From positions 62,001-126,000 of the forward strand of contig JAIUCV010001236.1 in NCBI GenBank assembly GCA_026724425.1: DNA of 64,000 nucleotides. Reading direction: 5' to 3'. The stretch's first letter is position 1. Each line of letters opens with the position of its first letter. Source of the DNA: Erythrophleum ivorense. Lineage: Eukaryota > Streptophyta > Magnoliopsida > Fabales > Fabaceae. The notes beneath the pieces are model-generated. The model saw only the letters and a list, made by a program, of their open reading frames with translations. It searched no databases and was not told the DNA's origin. Shown one piece after another: positions 23,073 through 35,600 of this stretch. Both the position numbers and the translations under genes were made by a program.

Positions 23073-25807
23073 TGTAACACCATAATAACTTATCTCCAGT
23101 TTATCTCCCTCTAGGCTTGATTCCATATGATTTCCCAGAAAAATGACCGAAACCGTGGTATTTTACTATTTGAAGTTGAGGTTTAACCGGTCACATTTTG
23201 CCCTGTGAGTCCTGTGAACCCATCATTTACATTCTCTACTCAAAAACCATTTATACAACTTGTACATAGCCTCAAACAACTCACAAACGACGGATATGAA
23301 GCCAAAAACCAAGAAATTGCAATTTCTCACATGAGCCCATAAGTCAGATTTCTGGCTCCAACTTTGGAAAATCATAACTAATTCTAGAAAAATGAGAATC
23401 AAGCAAATCATAGCTCTCTGGAAATCTTGGAATGTTATCTTTACATTAAAAATAACTTCCAACCATGATCTCCGCGTTTGGACCATCATTGACAGCAAAA
23501 AAGACACAGAGGTCCGGCTGTCCCTGATACTGGTGCAGTTTATTGTCATGAAATTTGACAATTCGTAGTTAATTCCACAAAAATCCAATCTAGGAAAACT
23601 ATACCAATTTGGAAAGCTGAAGATGTTAAATAAAGGAGAAAAATAATTCCAGATCAGTTCAGGAGCTCTCGTACTTCGAAAACCGATGGAACAGTAACGA
23701 AGGTCAGAAACTTCCCTGATGCTGATACAGAACTTCAGAAAGTCGTTTCTCTCTCTACAGACCTCCAATTAAGGTGCTTCTAGTTGTTATAGGTCACTGT
23801 AGATATCTAGTTTATGATCACAAAATCTCATGACAATCGGACACCATTTGGTCTATGAATGACATGGTTCCATTTTCGGACTTAATGCACAGTACCATGA
23901 CCAAACCATTGAAATTTCCCAATTTCAACAATTCACCAAATATTCTCTAGACCTCCAAATATTACCCACTTTAGCTTCTCAAGAAGCTCTCAATAGACTC
24001 TAGAGGCGTGCCAAATTTCATAACAAGAAGAGCCCATCCGGTCATACTTTGACGGAGCTCACCCAATGGGCAGTTTTGACACCCCATATGGTTCAAAATG
24101 GGTCTAGATGACCTCCCACATGCTCTAGCCTCTTTTGGGCAAGTTTGAAAGTACAAACATAGCATATATGAAATGTATAAGTGATCCAAAATATCATACA
24201 TTTCAAAACCACTATGCTACGGAACATAATACACTAGCACATGTAAGCCACAAAAGGGCCAATTTCCACATTCTCATTACTTTGGCTCTTTAAACAATCC
24301 ATACATCATCTATACATATATTTACATGTGCTCACATATTTACAACTCAAAAATAAGAAGTGCATATTCATTTTGGCACCTTTTACAACAAAAGAACCAC
24401 AAAACTATACATTTCCCTAAATATGCTCACTAGGCTCCATGAGGTGTACTTGACTCTCCTTGAGCTCCACCTAGATGTTAAGACGGGAGGGGAAGGGGGT
24501 GAGATTCGAGGGAATCTCAATAGCTCATACTCATTCAAGATGCAATCAAGGCATATAGACTAGTCAAGCATGCACACAAGTCACAATAACACAACATATG
24601 TGTTTCATGCCATGAATATCATGTCAATGCCAAGGATATGCTCTAGGGACTTTTGGTCTAGCCTCACCCGAGTTTTGGGACTTTTGGATCGGCCTCACCC
24701 TTGGTTTAGGGACTTTTGGCTCCACCTCACCCGTCTCAAGGGACTTTCGGCACCACCTCACCCGAGCAATTTCCACAATTCATATCAAAAGCATATTGGT
24801 ACCAATGCATCAAGGCAATATCAAATGGCATATCTCATCATACAAGCACATACACAACATACAATGACTATTACACATCCAAGAATGCAACAAGAAAAGA
24901 GTAGAGAGCTACCTTATGGGATAACACAAGTCTTCCCTTTTGATTTCCCTCCCCCCTCTTTGATTTCACACTCATAATTAGTTGGAGTTGCTTCCTTTGA
25001 GCCTAGGCACTACAAAGAGCACCAAATCATTCTCTCATAGCTTAAATAACTCTCACAAAGCTAAAAGAGGCTCTTCATCGAATTAAACCCTCACTACCTA
25101 TATAAGGAGCTAGGGATTCTCATTCTAGAACTCTACTCACTCTCCTTCTTTTCTCAAGCTCTCAAAGAAGAAAGCAAAGAAGAAGAAATGAAGATATATG
25201 AGTTCTACCCTTCTTCCAGAGTAGTTTTCCCACTTCCCTTTTCTGAACCAAACCCAAATCAACTTCCAAAACCATAGAAAGAGAGGGCAAGGGAGGAGAA
25301 CAACATGCTAAGGAGAAAAGCTAGGGAAATCTAGAGATTACTCACCTCTTTGCTTGATCTCCTTGCTTCTCTAGGTCTCTCTCTCTCCACAACTCTTTTC
25401 TCTCTCCTTGGTCGAAGCTTAGGTCAGTTCTAAGAGAAAGGAAAGTTTGGAAGCTTTTAAAAAGTCAAAATCTCTCTTTTTACCTTTTTTTGGACGCACC
25501 CTCGCTATAGCGAGTCATAACCCTCGCTACGGCGAGCTCGTGTAAGTCCCAGACCTTTGCCTTCGCTATAGCTCTCGCTACGGTGAGCTACTCCCTGGAT
25601 TTTGTATGGAATGCCGGCACTCGCTATAGCTAGAAGCATTTTCGCTATAGCGAGAAGGCTCTCTCGCTATAGCTAGCCCATTTCTCGCTATAGCGAATAG
25701 GTACATTCGCTATAGCTAGGTTGTAGCTAGCAGACTTAGAAAATTTTCAGCCTTCGAAAATTTTCAGCTTTTCTTTTCTTTCCCTTTTCTTTTTCTCGGT
25801 TGTTACA
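23073..25807 (-). mobile_element. Complete LTR copy A2, nested in B2, perfect TSD
   Basis: 2,735 bp, TGTAACACCATAATAAC at 23073 to GGTTGTTACA at 25807, with TATGA at 23068-23072 and 25808-25812. It is the only complete A copy with an exact TSD, so it defines the A consensus. Minus orientation follows from alignment of its shared half with the B copies. In reverse it carries modules at 23378 and 23569 (191 bp apart), the inverted repeat GAGATTCGAGGGAATCTC at 24501-24518, the direct-repeat block at 24640-24765 and the palindrome array at 25501-25730. A 181-codon open frame on the LTR sense strand (complement of 23223-23768) is discussed under findings; I do not call it a gene. Confidence 0.9.
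25501..25730. repeat. CTCGCTATAGCGAG palindrome array in A2
   Basis: The perfect 14-mer stands at 25501-25514. It is followed by about ten one- or two-base variants (TTCGCTATAGCGAGA, CTCGCTATAGCTAG, TTCGCTATAGCTAG) to 25730. Same position in the LTR as in A1 and A3. Confidence 0.9.
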
Positions 25808-27462
25808 TATGAGCTATTGAGATTCAATGAATCTCACCCTCTCCTTTCTCTCATCTCATATGATCTAGGTGGAGTTGAAGATCCAAAGGATGGAAGCTAA
25901 GAAGTTTAAATCTCCATCTCTTAGCAAATCTTCCCATTTTTGATGTACTAGGATGTCTAGAATGTCAAAGGATATATTTATGTGTTATTTTTGAGCCATG
26001 ACACTTTGAACAAGTGTAAAACTATGTAAAGATAGTATATGTATCAAAAATAGAGTTCAATGAATGGCATTGTACAATTTGACCTCTTGGAAGCCCATTT
26101 GTGCTTGTATGTTTATGGGAATGGCATGATGAATTTGAGTTTCATGAGGATTCTGACCTTATGAGAGGCTCATTTATGCTACATTTATGCTTTCTAAGTT
26201 GCTCAAATATGTGTGGAATAATGTAAAGCTCATTTGGACTAAATTTGCCTCTTGTTGGAACCAAAAGTGTCATAATCTTGAGCTATAGCAAAGTATGACC
26301 AAATAACCTCTTATTGACTTGAAATTTTGTATGAAAGTAGATCTTGCCTAGAGATTTTTGGGAAGCTAAAGATCAGGTTATTTGGGAGTTTGGAATTTTC
26401 TATGATTTTTCAAAGTTGGTATAAGAATTTTGGATTTGCACCAGTATTGTTTATTTGGTCAGTTGTGAAATTATGTCATCCGAGGGGCAAATGTGGTCCA
26501 TTGGCTACAAAAGTTTAGAGACAAAAACTAAGCATTCACAGTGACTTTTAGAAACTAGAAGCACCTCATTTGGAGGTTTGAACTAAGAGATATGAATTTT
26601 TGAAATAGTAACAATAGCGCAGCACGACTTAAGTCACTGTTCCATTGAATTTCGGTGGCTAAATGTTCTTTCTCAGGTTTGAGTCTATTTTTACCATAAA
26701 TTTAACATTCATAGCTTTCCAAATTTGTATAATTTGCATAGATTGGATTTTTTTGAAATTAATTGAAAATTTTTTAAATTTATAGTAGACACTTGCATTA
26801 GTACCAATAGCTGTCCAAACCTTTGCCCCTTTTTGCATGTCAAAAGCTTTCTGTGTTATGTTTCATAGCTTGGAAATATTTTTGGCATAAAGTAGACATG
26901 TGTAGCTTTCCAAAATGGCCAAGAATGCATGATTTCAATTTTTTAGAATTAGTTATGAATTTTGAAACTTCATATCAGTAATCTAAACCAGCAGTCCAAA
27001 TAGCAATAACCTCAGTGGCTTTTCAGATATCAAATGTTCTCCCATTAATAATTCGTGAGATAAAATTATTTTTACCATGGGGTAAACATCTAGAGCTTTC
27101 TAGAATGGTAAAGTTTGTTGGGTTTCGATTTTTGTGGATTTAGTTATGAATTTCCGAAGTTGTGATAGAAAAACTGAAATTCTGGCCGAAAATAATAATG
27201 TGAGTTTGATGCTCCCCTTTGAATTTCATGAGTTGTGGGCCAACTTTGGTGATGCACATGAGTTGTATGTATGTAATTAAATATGAGAATGTGATGTATG
27301 AGCTCAATTGATCCACGTGACACCGAATAGAATTTTCATACACGACATAACGCGAAATACGGCATTATTTTAATGCCATTTTTCCATTCCCTTTGTACAA
27401 TTCATAATGTGAGACTTAGAAATGATAGGAAGCAAGTTAGAAATATATGGTGTTATGCTTAG

Positions 27463-28373
27463 TCCTTTTTTCTCTAACATAATAACATTATGTTGATGTT
27501 AGGAAAAAAATATATAGTAAGAATGATGTTGTCTCTTGAAGTAGAGCTAAAGGATGTTGAAGAGGGCACAAGGAATGATAAATTTGGGGATAAATGAAGA
27601 AAGAGGTAAAAGATAAAGTTTGGGACTAGATTTTGTGAACTTTTTCATATTTGGGGCTGAATGATAAAGGAAGAAAAATGAAATTTAGGAGTAAATTTTT
27701 GAACCTTTTAGATTTGAGGTTGGAAGAAACAGAGGGAATGATGAAACTTGGGACTAAATATATTTTATACCTTCATATTTAGCATTAAATTTATTCATTT
27801 TTTTCATAAATTTTTATTAATTTTTTTAATTAAAATAAGATATGTGTAACAAAAATTTTAAGGGACTTCATCATGTGATGTTAGGTTATAAAAATTATAC
27901 ATTTGTTATGATTTTATTTTTATATTTATAAATTCACATTATTGTTATAATTATTTTTCACATAGCACTTTAATATAAATTACTTTTATATAAAATATTT
28001 CTTGTTAAAAAAATTGTGAAAGCAATTTAAAATTTTAAAATTATAGTAAGGTCATTAATCTTCATTTTATTAATGAATATGAAATAAAAAGGGTTCATTG
28101 AAATTCTTATTAAAGATATTACTAGAAAAAGAAAATTCATAAAATCTTGATTAACTTTCAATCTTGCATTTTGTAGTGCATATATCAATTTAATTGATAT
28201 GTACATTATCTAATATCTTCGTATGTTAATCTTATATCGTTAAATTCACAAGGTTTCTCATATTTAATCTTAGTTTTGAATTTTCTAAGATTATTAAAAT
28301 ATACAGAGTTAATCATGGTATGTATTTAACTTCTCTTTTTTAAACCATAATATTTTTAATGATTTCTCTTTGG
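27463..28373. other. AT-rich intergenic stretch, no gene seen
   Basis: Between the TSDs of B2 and B3. Strongly AT-rich, with short GGGACTAAATTT-like repeated words (27600-27760). No coding frame, RNA gene or element terminus recognised. Confidence 0.6.
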
Positions 28374-29008
28374 ATTAATGTAACATCTGGTATTTCATAA
28401 AAACATCGAAATGAGTTAAGTTTGAAAAGTAAGTCCTCTGAATTGAATAATTTAAGGCTAAATAAAATTAGAATAAAATTTTAAAAAATAGAAAATGAGG
28501 ATCAAGGTGTAAGATGCCCAAAAACCCAAGCTAGGGTAGTTCAATAAAATCGTCGAAAGTGTAGTAGCATTTTTTTAAATATGAGTGCTTTTTGGAAAAT
28601 TCATAGGAAGGCTTTTTAAACAGAAAATTTAAGCTTTCCAGAGTTTTTAGAGACCCCGAAAGTTATGGGAAACCATGGGACAGTTAAAACCCTTCCGAAG
28701 TATATTTTTAAGCATCGTTGACCCAAACTTTATTCTTTTAGTTTGGGAAGGTTTTAAATCCAAGTGATTCCAAAGCCATTTTATAAATTAGATGACCTAA
28801 ATTTTATAATGGAAAAGACAATTCTTAAAAAGAAGCTAAAATGAACCTAAAATGAAAGAGCCAAGATAAAGGGCAAAAATGGCATTTTCAAAGAACAATT
28901 CTTAAGACATGTGCTTCTTAAAGTGACGTCCCCCTTTGCTCCTCCTTCTAACCGACTTTGTTCTACCCAAAACAAAAAGAAAGACCAGGGAGGAGGGCGC
29001 ACCTAGAG

Positions 29009-29428
29009 TGTAACACCATATATTCTAACTTATTTCATAACATTCCTATGTTTTATATCATCAATTCCATGAAGGAGTAAGGAAAACAGATTAAAAATAT
29101 TACAATTTCTTTGCATTGCATCGTGCATAAAAATTCCATTCAATGCCATGTGGACCATGTGAGCTTATACATCACATTCACATATTTAATTACATGAACA
29201 CAACTCATTTGCATCATCAAAAGTGGCCTACCTCATGGAAACCAAGGGGGAGCATAAAATACTTATACATATTTTTAGCCAAATTTTCAGTTTTTCTGTC
29301 ACAACTTCAGAAATTCATAATTAAGTCTACAAAAATTGAAATCCAACAAACTTTACCATTTTTTCTCTCAGGGAACTTGCTTTGTAACCTGACTCATTTC
29401 GGTGTTTTACGAAAAATCGGATGTTACA
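29009..29428 (-). mobile_element. Short deletion copy B4: both B-family LTR ends joined, own TSD, nested in B3
   Basis: 420 bp, TGTAACACCATATATTC at 29009 to CGGATGTTACA at 29428, flanked by TAGAG at 29004-29008 and 29429-29433. Bases 29009 to about 29363 match, in the same orientation, the first roughly 350 bp of B5 (from 36354). Bases from about 29364 match the reversed first 65 bp of a B LTR (CCGATTTTTCGTAAAACACC on the minus strand). Thus about 3.4 kb of LTR is absent and only the two ends remain. Whether the deletion preceded or followed insertion cannot be told from one copy. Confidence 0.88.
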
Positions 29429-31569
29429 TAGAGAGGAGAAGAAGAAGAGGAAAACCCAAGGAAAAAGGTAAGGAAAACTTAAGGTTTTCATGGTTCTTCC
29501 TTTAGTAATTCTATTCTCCTCCTTCCCACCTTTCTTTCCATGGCTTTGATGAATGATATGGGTCTATTTTGGGAGTGATTCAGAGGGAGAAGGTTGGACT
29601 TTGAAAGAGAAGCCTATACAAAGTGAAAGAGCTTTTGAAGAAGCTAAGGAACCAAGGTAATTCTTCTTGATTTTGTTGCTTTCTCTTCCTTATTTCTTTT
29701 GTGCTTGGTTCAGCCACCTTGAGAGCTTGTAAGAGGGAGTGAATTTTGACCAAGAGCAAATGAAATCTATGATTTAGATATGGGAAGCTAAGAAATGGAA
29801 AGAAACCTAAAGGAAAACCAATGAAATTCAAGATAGTAAAGCTAGGGATTCAAGGACATATGCTAAAATCTAATTTTGTCTAAGGGTGTTCTAGGTTATG
29901 TAAGAGTTTAAATGAGTTCCTAAGACTCCTAGGAAGCCCTCCCAAGTGTCTCTTCCTTTAAGGAAAAATTAAAAACTCCATGGGTACAAATAAAAGGCAT
30001 AGGCATGACCAAGCTTGGAGAAGATACCTAAGGAGTATTTTAAATTTTTCTAAACTTAGATTAGGACTATATATGATAGGAGAATATGAGAGGAAGTCTT
30101 GGAAAAGATTTAGAAGCTATAAATTGAGAGTTGGAGCCAAAGGTTCTATAATGTAACATAATGAAGCAACATATAGCTAGGCTCTTCAAAATATATGTGA
30201 GGGCTCAAAGAAGTCTAAATGGAGTCAAGAGTCATAGATTGAAGGAAAGAATAGAGCCAAGATCTTAAATTCTAGTAGTTACTTTGTTAGGTTCTTTTTG
30301 GAACCATAATTAATACATATGAACAAGTAGGCTTCCCTTGAGTGTGTGTGGTGTTAGAGTTTGTTTCAAGAATGTAATTGGGTCCTATTTGGTGTGTCTA
30401 GGCCAAAGGAATCATACTCCACCCACTTGCAAGTGTTTGACCAAAAGAGGGGAAAAATAATCAAGGAAAAATGTGTGTGTTTGCATTCAAGGTAGCTCTC
30501 TAACTATTCTTTCATACATTTTTATTTTTTTTCTTGCCTTGGATGTGTGTATGTATGTATGCTTTATGACATGAAAAATGTGTATAGCTATTTTCTAGTC
30601 ATGGTACCATTATGTGCATAATATGTGTCTTATGAATGCTATTTATCTTGAATGAGCTTAGTAAAGTCAAAAGTCCCTTAGCAAATGTGAGAATAAGTCA
30701 AAAGTCCCTAGGATTGGATGAGACAAAGCTAAAAGTCTTAAGAAGAGTCAGGCTTAGTCAAAAGTCCCTTGAAAATGGTGAGGCAAGTCCAAAAGTCCTA
30801 AAAAAATAGGAGGTGAGGCTAAACCAATGCTTTTGAATGCCAATATGTGATATGTATGAGTTTCTTGAACATGAAAGTATATATGATTACTAGTAGCTAA
30901 ACATTTATATATGCATCCTTGGACTTGAAATTATGGCTTTTATGTATGATTGAAAGGGTTAAGAGTTATTGGGATTCTTGAAATCTCACTCTTCCCTCTC
31001 TAATGTCTAACCATGTCTAGGTGAGCTAAGTGAGCCAAGGAGTAAGAGCCAACAAACCTAAGAAGTAAGACTTTGACATGTGTATAGCAAAATGGACTTT
31101 GTATATGTATTTTGATGTTAAGAATTGTAACCATGAGGTGTATATGTGATGTAGACTCTTAAGCACAGTCAAATATATGTAGACATAATGTATAGATTGA
31201 TTTTGTTGTCATATGAATGATGATGTGTGATTTTGCCATTCAAGACCCCTTTTTATGTATGGTTTCTATGTATACAAGTAGCATAGTGAAAATGAGTTCC
31301 ATGAGATTTTGAACCAAATGGCATGTCTCCCTAGGCTATGATTATGGTTTTGGACATGCCCATGTGGCCTTAGACAATGAAAAAAGCCATCTGACCCCAT
31401 TTTGAACCAATTGAACCATCAAAATTGACTAAATTGTGTGATGAACCAAAGTCTGACCAAATGAGTGATTTTTTTCATGAAATGTGGCCAACAGGTAGGT
31501 ATCATCTAAATCTTTCCACAAAGACAAAGAGTGCCCAATTTGGAGCTCTATAGAATTTATTATAAATTT

Positions 31570-32275
31570 TCAAAGTTGGGAGAAAAATGATAAATGGTAG
31601 GATGCACTGTTCATTTGGTCAATTTCTTTCTCTGTGTCATCTGTGGGACAAATGGCATCTAATGGCCATGAAATTTTACAAGCACAAACTAAAGATGATA
31701 AGCTTTCCATAGCCACTAAGAATACCCCATTTAGAGCTCTGTAGAGGGAGCACTAAATTTTTGAAGTTTCATGATAGTATCAGGGAAGCAGCAAGACCTC
31801 TGATACTATTCCATAAATTTTCATGGACTAAACACATCTATTTTGGCCTGGAGTTATTTAAAACTCTAGTATACATCCATAGCTTTCCTAAATGGTATGG
31901 TTTTCTGGGTTTTAATTTTTTTAGAATTAGTTATGAATTTTTGAAATTTATATCAGTAATCTATGACAACAAACCTACGTAGCTAGACCTTTGGTACTTT
32001 TTTATTATCAATTGTGGTCCAGTTGATGTTTTCAAAGTTGGGAGAAAAATGCTAAATGGTAGGATGCACTGTTCATTTTGTCAATTTCTTTCTCTGTGTC
32101 ATCTGTGGGACAAATGGCATCTAATGGCTATGAAATTTTATGGTTTTCTAGGTTTTAATTTTTCTAGAATTAGTTATGAATTTTTTAAATTTATATCAGT
32201 AATCTATGACAACAAACCTGGTAGCTAGACCTTTGGTACTTTTCTATTATCAATTGTAGTCCAGTTGATGTTTTC
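31570..32275 (+). repeat. Partial direct duplication within B3
   Basis: Segment X (31570-31678, 109 bp) recurs at 32032-32140, also 109 bp, and segment Y (31898-32031) recurs at 32141-32275. In the first unit X and Y are separated by 219 bp that the second lacks. The copies are very similar (for example GGTAGGATGCACTGTTCATT in both X copies), so the duplication is much younger than B3's divergence from B1 and B2. Confidence 0.85.
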
Positions 32276-32682
32276 ATGTCTTGGAATAATTTTTAACCTA
32301 TAGCTGACATTTAAAGCTTTCTAAAAAGCTATCATTTACTTGTTTAGATTTTTCTATATTTAATTATGAATTTTCAAAGTTGATGACAAAAAGCTAAAAA
32401 TTGGAACTCGTGGCCAACTTACATATTTCTGATGTGTGGCTTATAACCTGAGGAGCATGTGCTATTTCTTGATGTTTATAACTTTTATGGATGGATTATA
32501 AGTAGAGGATGATATTGGGGAGTTCATAGGGTCCATGGAGCATAAAATGAATTTTTGAAGCCCTACACAATGCAAAAATAATGTATTATTTTTATTAATT
32601 TTCTTGAGAAAGTTGCCAAACTAAGGAAATGTATCTAGATAAAGATAAAGGGAAGACTAAAATAATATGCTGTTACAATTAA

Positions 32683-35600
32683 TATTTATCTCCATTGCTC
32701 TTAATTAAATTTAATTAAAAAATTTGGATCATTGTCATATATTACTTTATATTTTTTATTACATAATTTTTTAAAAAATTTAAAGAATGATCTCGTTAAA
32801 TTTTAAAAATATTGTAGATCACTAACGTGATATAAGAAAAATATAACTTTTAACTTTATTTTTAGAAAGCAAAACATTAAAATAGTTAATTTATTCAAAA
32901 TTGGTTCAAAATGAACAATTTTAGTAGAATTATAAGTAAAATCATATGCTTGGCAAGATAAAGCTAAAAGAAAAATGTGTCACACGCCGAAAGAAAGACA
33001 CTATTGATACAGAATACGAGGAGACCATGCACCCCACACACAAATCTTATTTTAATTCCAATGCAAGATCAAATTTTATATGACATTTCCAAATTAGAGC
33101 ACAATTTCTCAAGTCTACTTTATCCATATCAGGATTATAATTTCACAACTTTACCATAATTTATATCAAAATATAATTAGCTTGTTATAGAAAATTCAAC
33201 AAAGTTTTCTTTGAAATTAGGACATTCGAAATTACCTACAACTAGTTCCAACCAGAACACAACAAGAAAGTTTTACTCTTAACCATCAATTGACATCAAG
33301 ACTAAATAATAGGGCAAGGATTTTGCCTATAATTTGTGGAGCAAACTCTAGATTACAAATACACACATTCAAATATAATAATCCATTAATACTAGACAAA
33401 TTGACCACTAGTTGTTCACTAACTTTCTTGAACTATATCAAAGAAGCATTAGACATGATTTCCCTATTTGCAAAAGCAAATAATAGAATGAATCGGTATA
33501 ATCAATTAGTAGAAAATGGAACATGATAATTAAAGGGATGAGTAGCACAAAGTTTTTCTAATGAGAATATATTTTATAGGAGCATTGTATAATAGAAATT
33601 TAAATGAAAATTAGAGACACTTAATGTAAATAAGAATAAACAATAATGTTTAAAATAAAGTATTTCATTAAAAAAAACAATGCCAAAGAATAAATTGTTA
33701 TTATCATAATTGTATCTATTAAAAGTATATATGAAGAGATTTCGAGACAAGTTTTACCACAATATTATTCTTAACTAATTTAAAAGTATCTTACATGAGA
33801 AGTTTGAATTTTGCCAGAAATATATTTAGGACATATCAAGAAAGTCAATTATAAACAATATAATGATAGTTACATACATATAATTCTTTTAGGTTGTATA
33901 ATCAATTAAAAACATTAAATAGAAAATTACAAAGGTTAATTTATGAATTTAAAATAAATCTTCAAAGTAGCAATTGAAAATGATTAAATATCCATAGAAA
34001 ACAATTACAAATCATACCAAAAATAATTCCATATAAACCTTTTATGGGAGGTCTATGTAGAACTCTAATTTCTAACATATATTATATTCTAACATGGACA
34101 CATAACTCATGAGCGTAAACAACCATATATCTAAACATGAGTACTTGACCCATGAATAATTACAGAACATGCAACTCACTATCCTTCTTAAACTCAATTA
34201 CAGAAACCACATGGTAAAACCTAAGGCACACCAAGGGCTAATAGAACTACCATTAGCAACCAATGCTCTAAATAATCTCACTACATACATATAATATCAT
34301 ATAATATGAATAAATCATCAGCATAAAACTTCTTCATGTCATAGTCACGGCATGTATACATAGCTTATTCAAATATTTTTCATAATTGTTATTATGACAT
34401 CAATACATTGTTCATAAATTTCTTATTGATTCTTCATCATGAAATAGAACAAGCACATTACCATATATTATCATTTACAAACCATTTCCCTTTATATAAT
34501 TAAGTTATTAACATTTCTTATAACTATTTATAAATATCCATACCATTTTGGCCTTTTAATTTAAAATAGTAAACTAAGGCTTCTTACACTTTTCATATTC
34601 GAATCAACAACATAACTAAGTTTAACATATCATGATAGTTGCATTTAATAAGATATTACCTAGGATGCTCATCCCACAGACATGCAGAGTACGAACAAGA
34701 AATAGAAAGAGTAAAAATGAAAAGGAAAGTTAAAACATATTATACTTTATAATATACTCACAATACTTACTAAATAGTAGTGATTTTTCTAGACACCATG
34801 CCACCATCAAATCCTTCAAATAGAAATATCCAAAAAAATTATTATAAATAGTCATAACAATTCATTTAATTTCAAGAACTCAATTTATGTTTCCTTTTTC
34901 CCTATAACATAGTCAATTTAACCCATCCTACGTTAAGTTCTCATCCTACGCTATCTACCTTTTAGTTATTGTCTCCTTAGCTATACTATTTTAGCTTAGT
35001 TCTTATTTAGCTTATTCTACTCATTCTATTGCTTATTTTAATCCCTTTTTATATATGAATATTATCCTAGATTATTAGTCACTTAAATTTACAATTTGCA
35101 AGGGATTTAGAAAATTGCCTTAAAAGAGTCAAATTGTATAATTAAATTAACAAGCAACACAAGAGCTAGATCACAAGTCATGTGGAGTTGAGTGTTAAGT
35201 GATAACCATGAGAGTTATGGTAAGTTTATGAGTAGTCCTTTTTCTTTTTAATTTTATCCTATGCTTTGAACGATTTTGCTTTTTTTATGGACATTACACA
35301 CTATGTTTGGAGCCTTGATCTTGTGATGCTAGTCTATTAATGAATAAATCCTCATTCCAATGAAGTTGTAAAGGTCTCTATTCATAACTTCATGGACAGT
35401 GAGCTAACCATAATAGTCAAGTTTGCCTAGTGAAACTACAAAAGTCATCTAATTAAAGTGGCTTGCTGTGTTGGAGTTGTCCTATTTAAAACTTCTTGAG
35501 CAACTTGTTATGTTATTTTCTTGTATGATGCTCAAAAAATGGTAGCTATTGAGTCTTATAGGCCCTCTCAAAGTGGGTTAAACTAAATTAGACTAATCAA

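Larger units (their letters stand above)
20918..27457 (+). mobile_element. Long LTR copy B2, LTR-only insertion with perfect TSD, containing A2
   Basis: It starts TATAACGTCCGG (TG decayed to TA) at 20918 and ends TGTTATG at 27457, with CTTAG at 20913-20917 and 27458-27462. Without A2 it is about 3.8 kb. Landmarks: the A2 insertion point at 23072, seven bases before the perfect inverted repeat GAGATTC-AAT-GAATCTC (25819-25835 after the insert), and three modules with TAGTTATGAATTT-like cores at 26757, 26947 and 27138 (spacing 190 and 191 bp). A direct-repeat block with CAAAAGTCCC words covers about 22750-22940. No pol motifs. Terminal G instead of A is shared with B1. Confidence 0.85.
28379..32677 (+). 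mobile_element. Long LTR copy B3, LTR-only insertion with perfect TSD, containing B4
   Basis: It starts TGTAACATCTGG at 28379 and ends TGTTACA at 32677, with ATTAA at 28374-28378 and 32678-32682. Own length without B4 is about 3.87 kb. Landmarks: direct-repeat block (30660-30830) with CAAAAGTCCC words, inverted repeat GGGATTCTTGAAATCTC (30971-30987), and modules with TAGAATTAGTTATGAATTT at 31925 and 32168 and a decayed core at 32358. The 5' leader-like stretch continues after B4 (29434 on). It keeps the canonical CA end that B1 and B2 have lost. No gag-pol. Confidence 0.88.

Noticed and set aside
33290..33526. 78-codon frame as a host gene
   Set aside because: No motif or upstream promoter; frames of this length are expected by chance in this much DNA.
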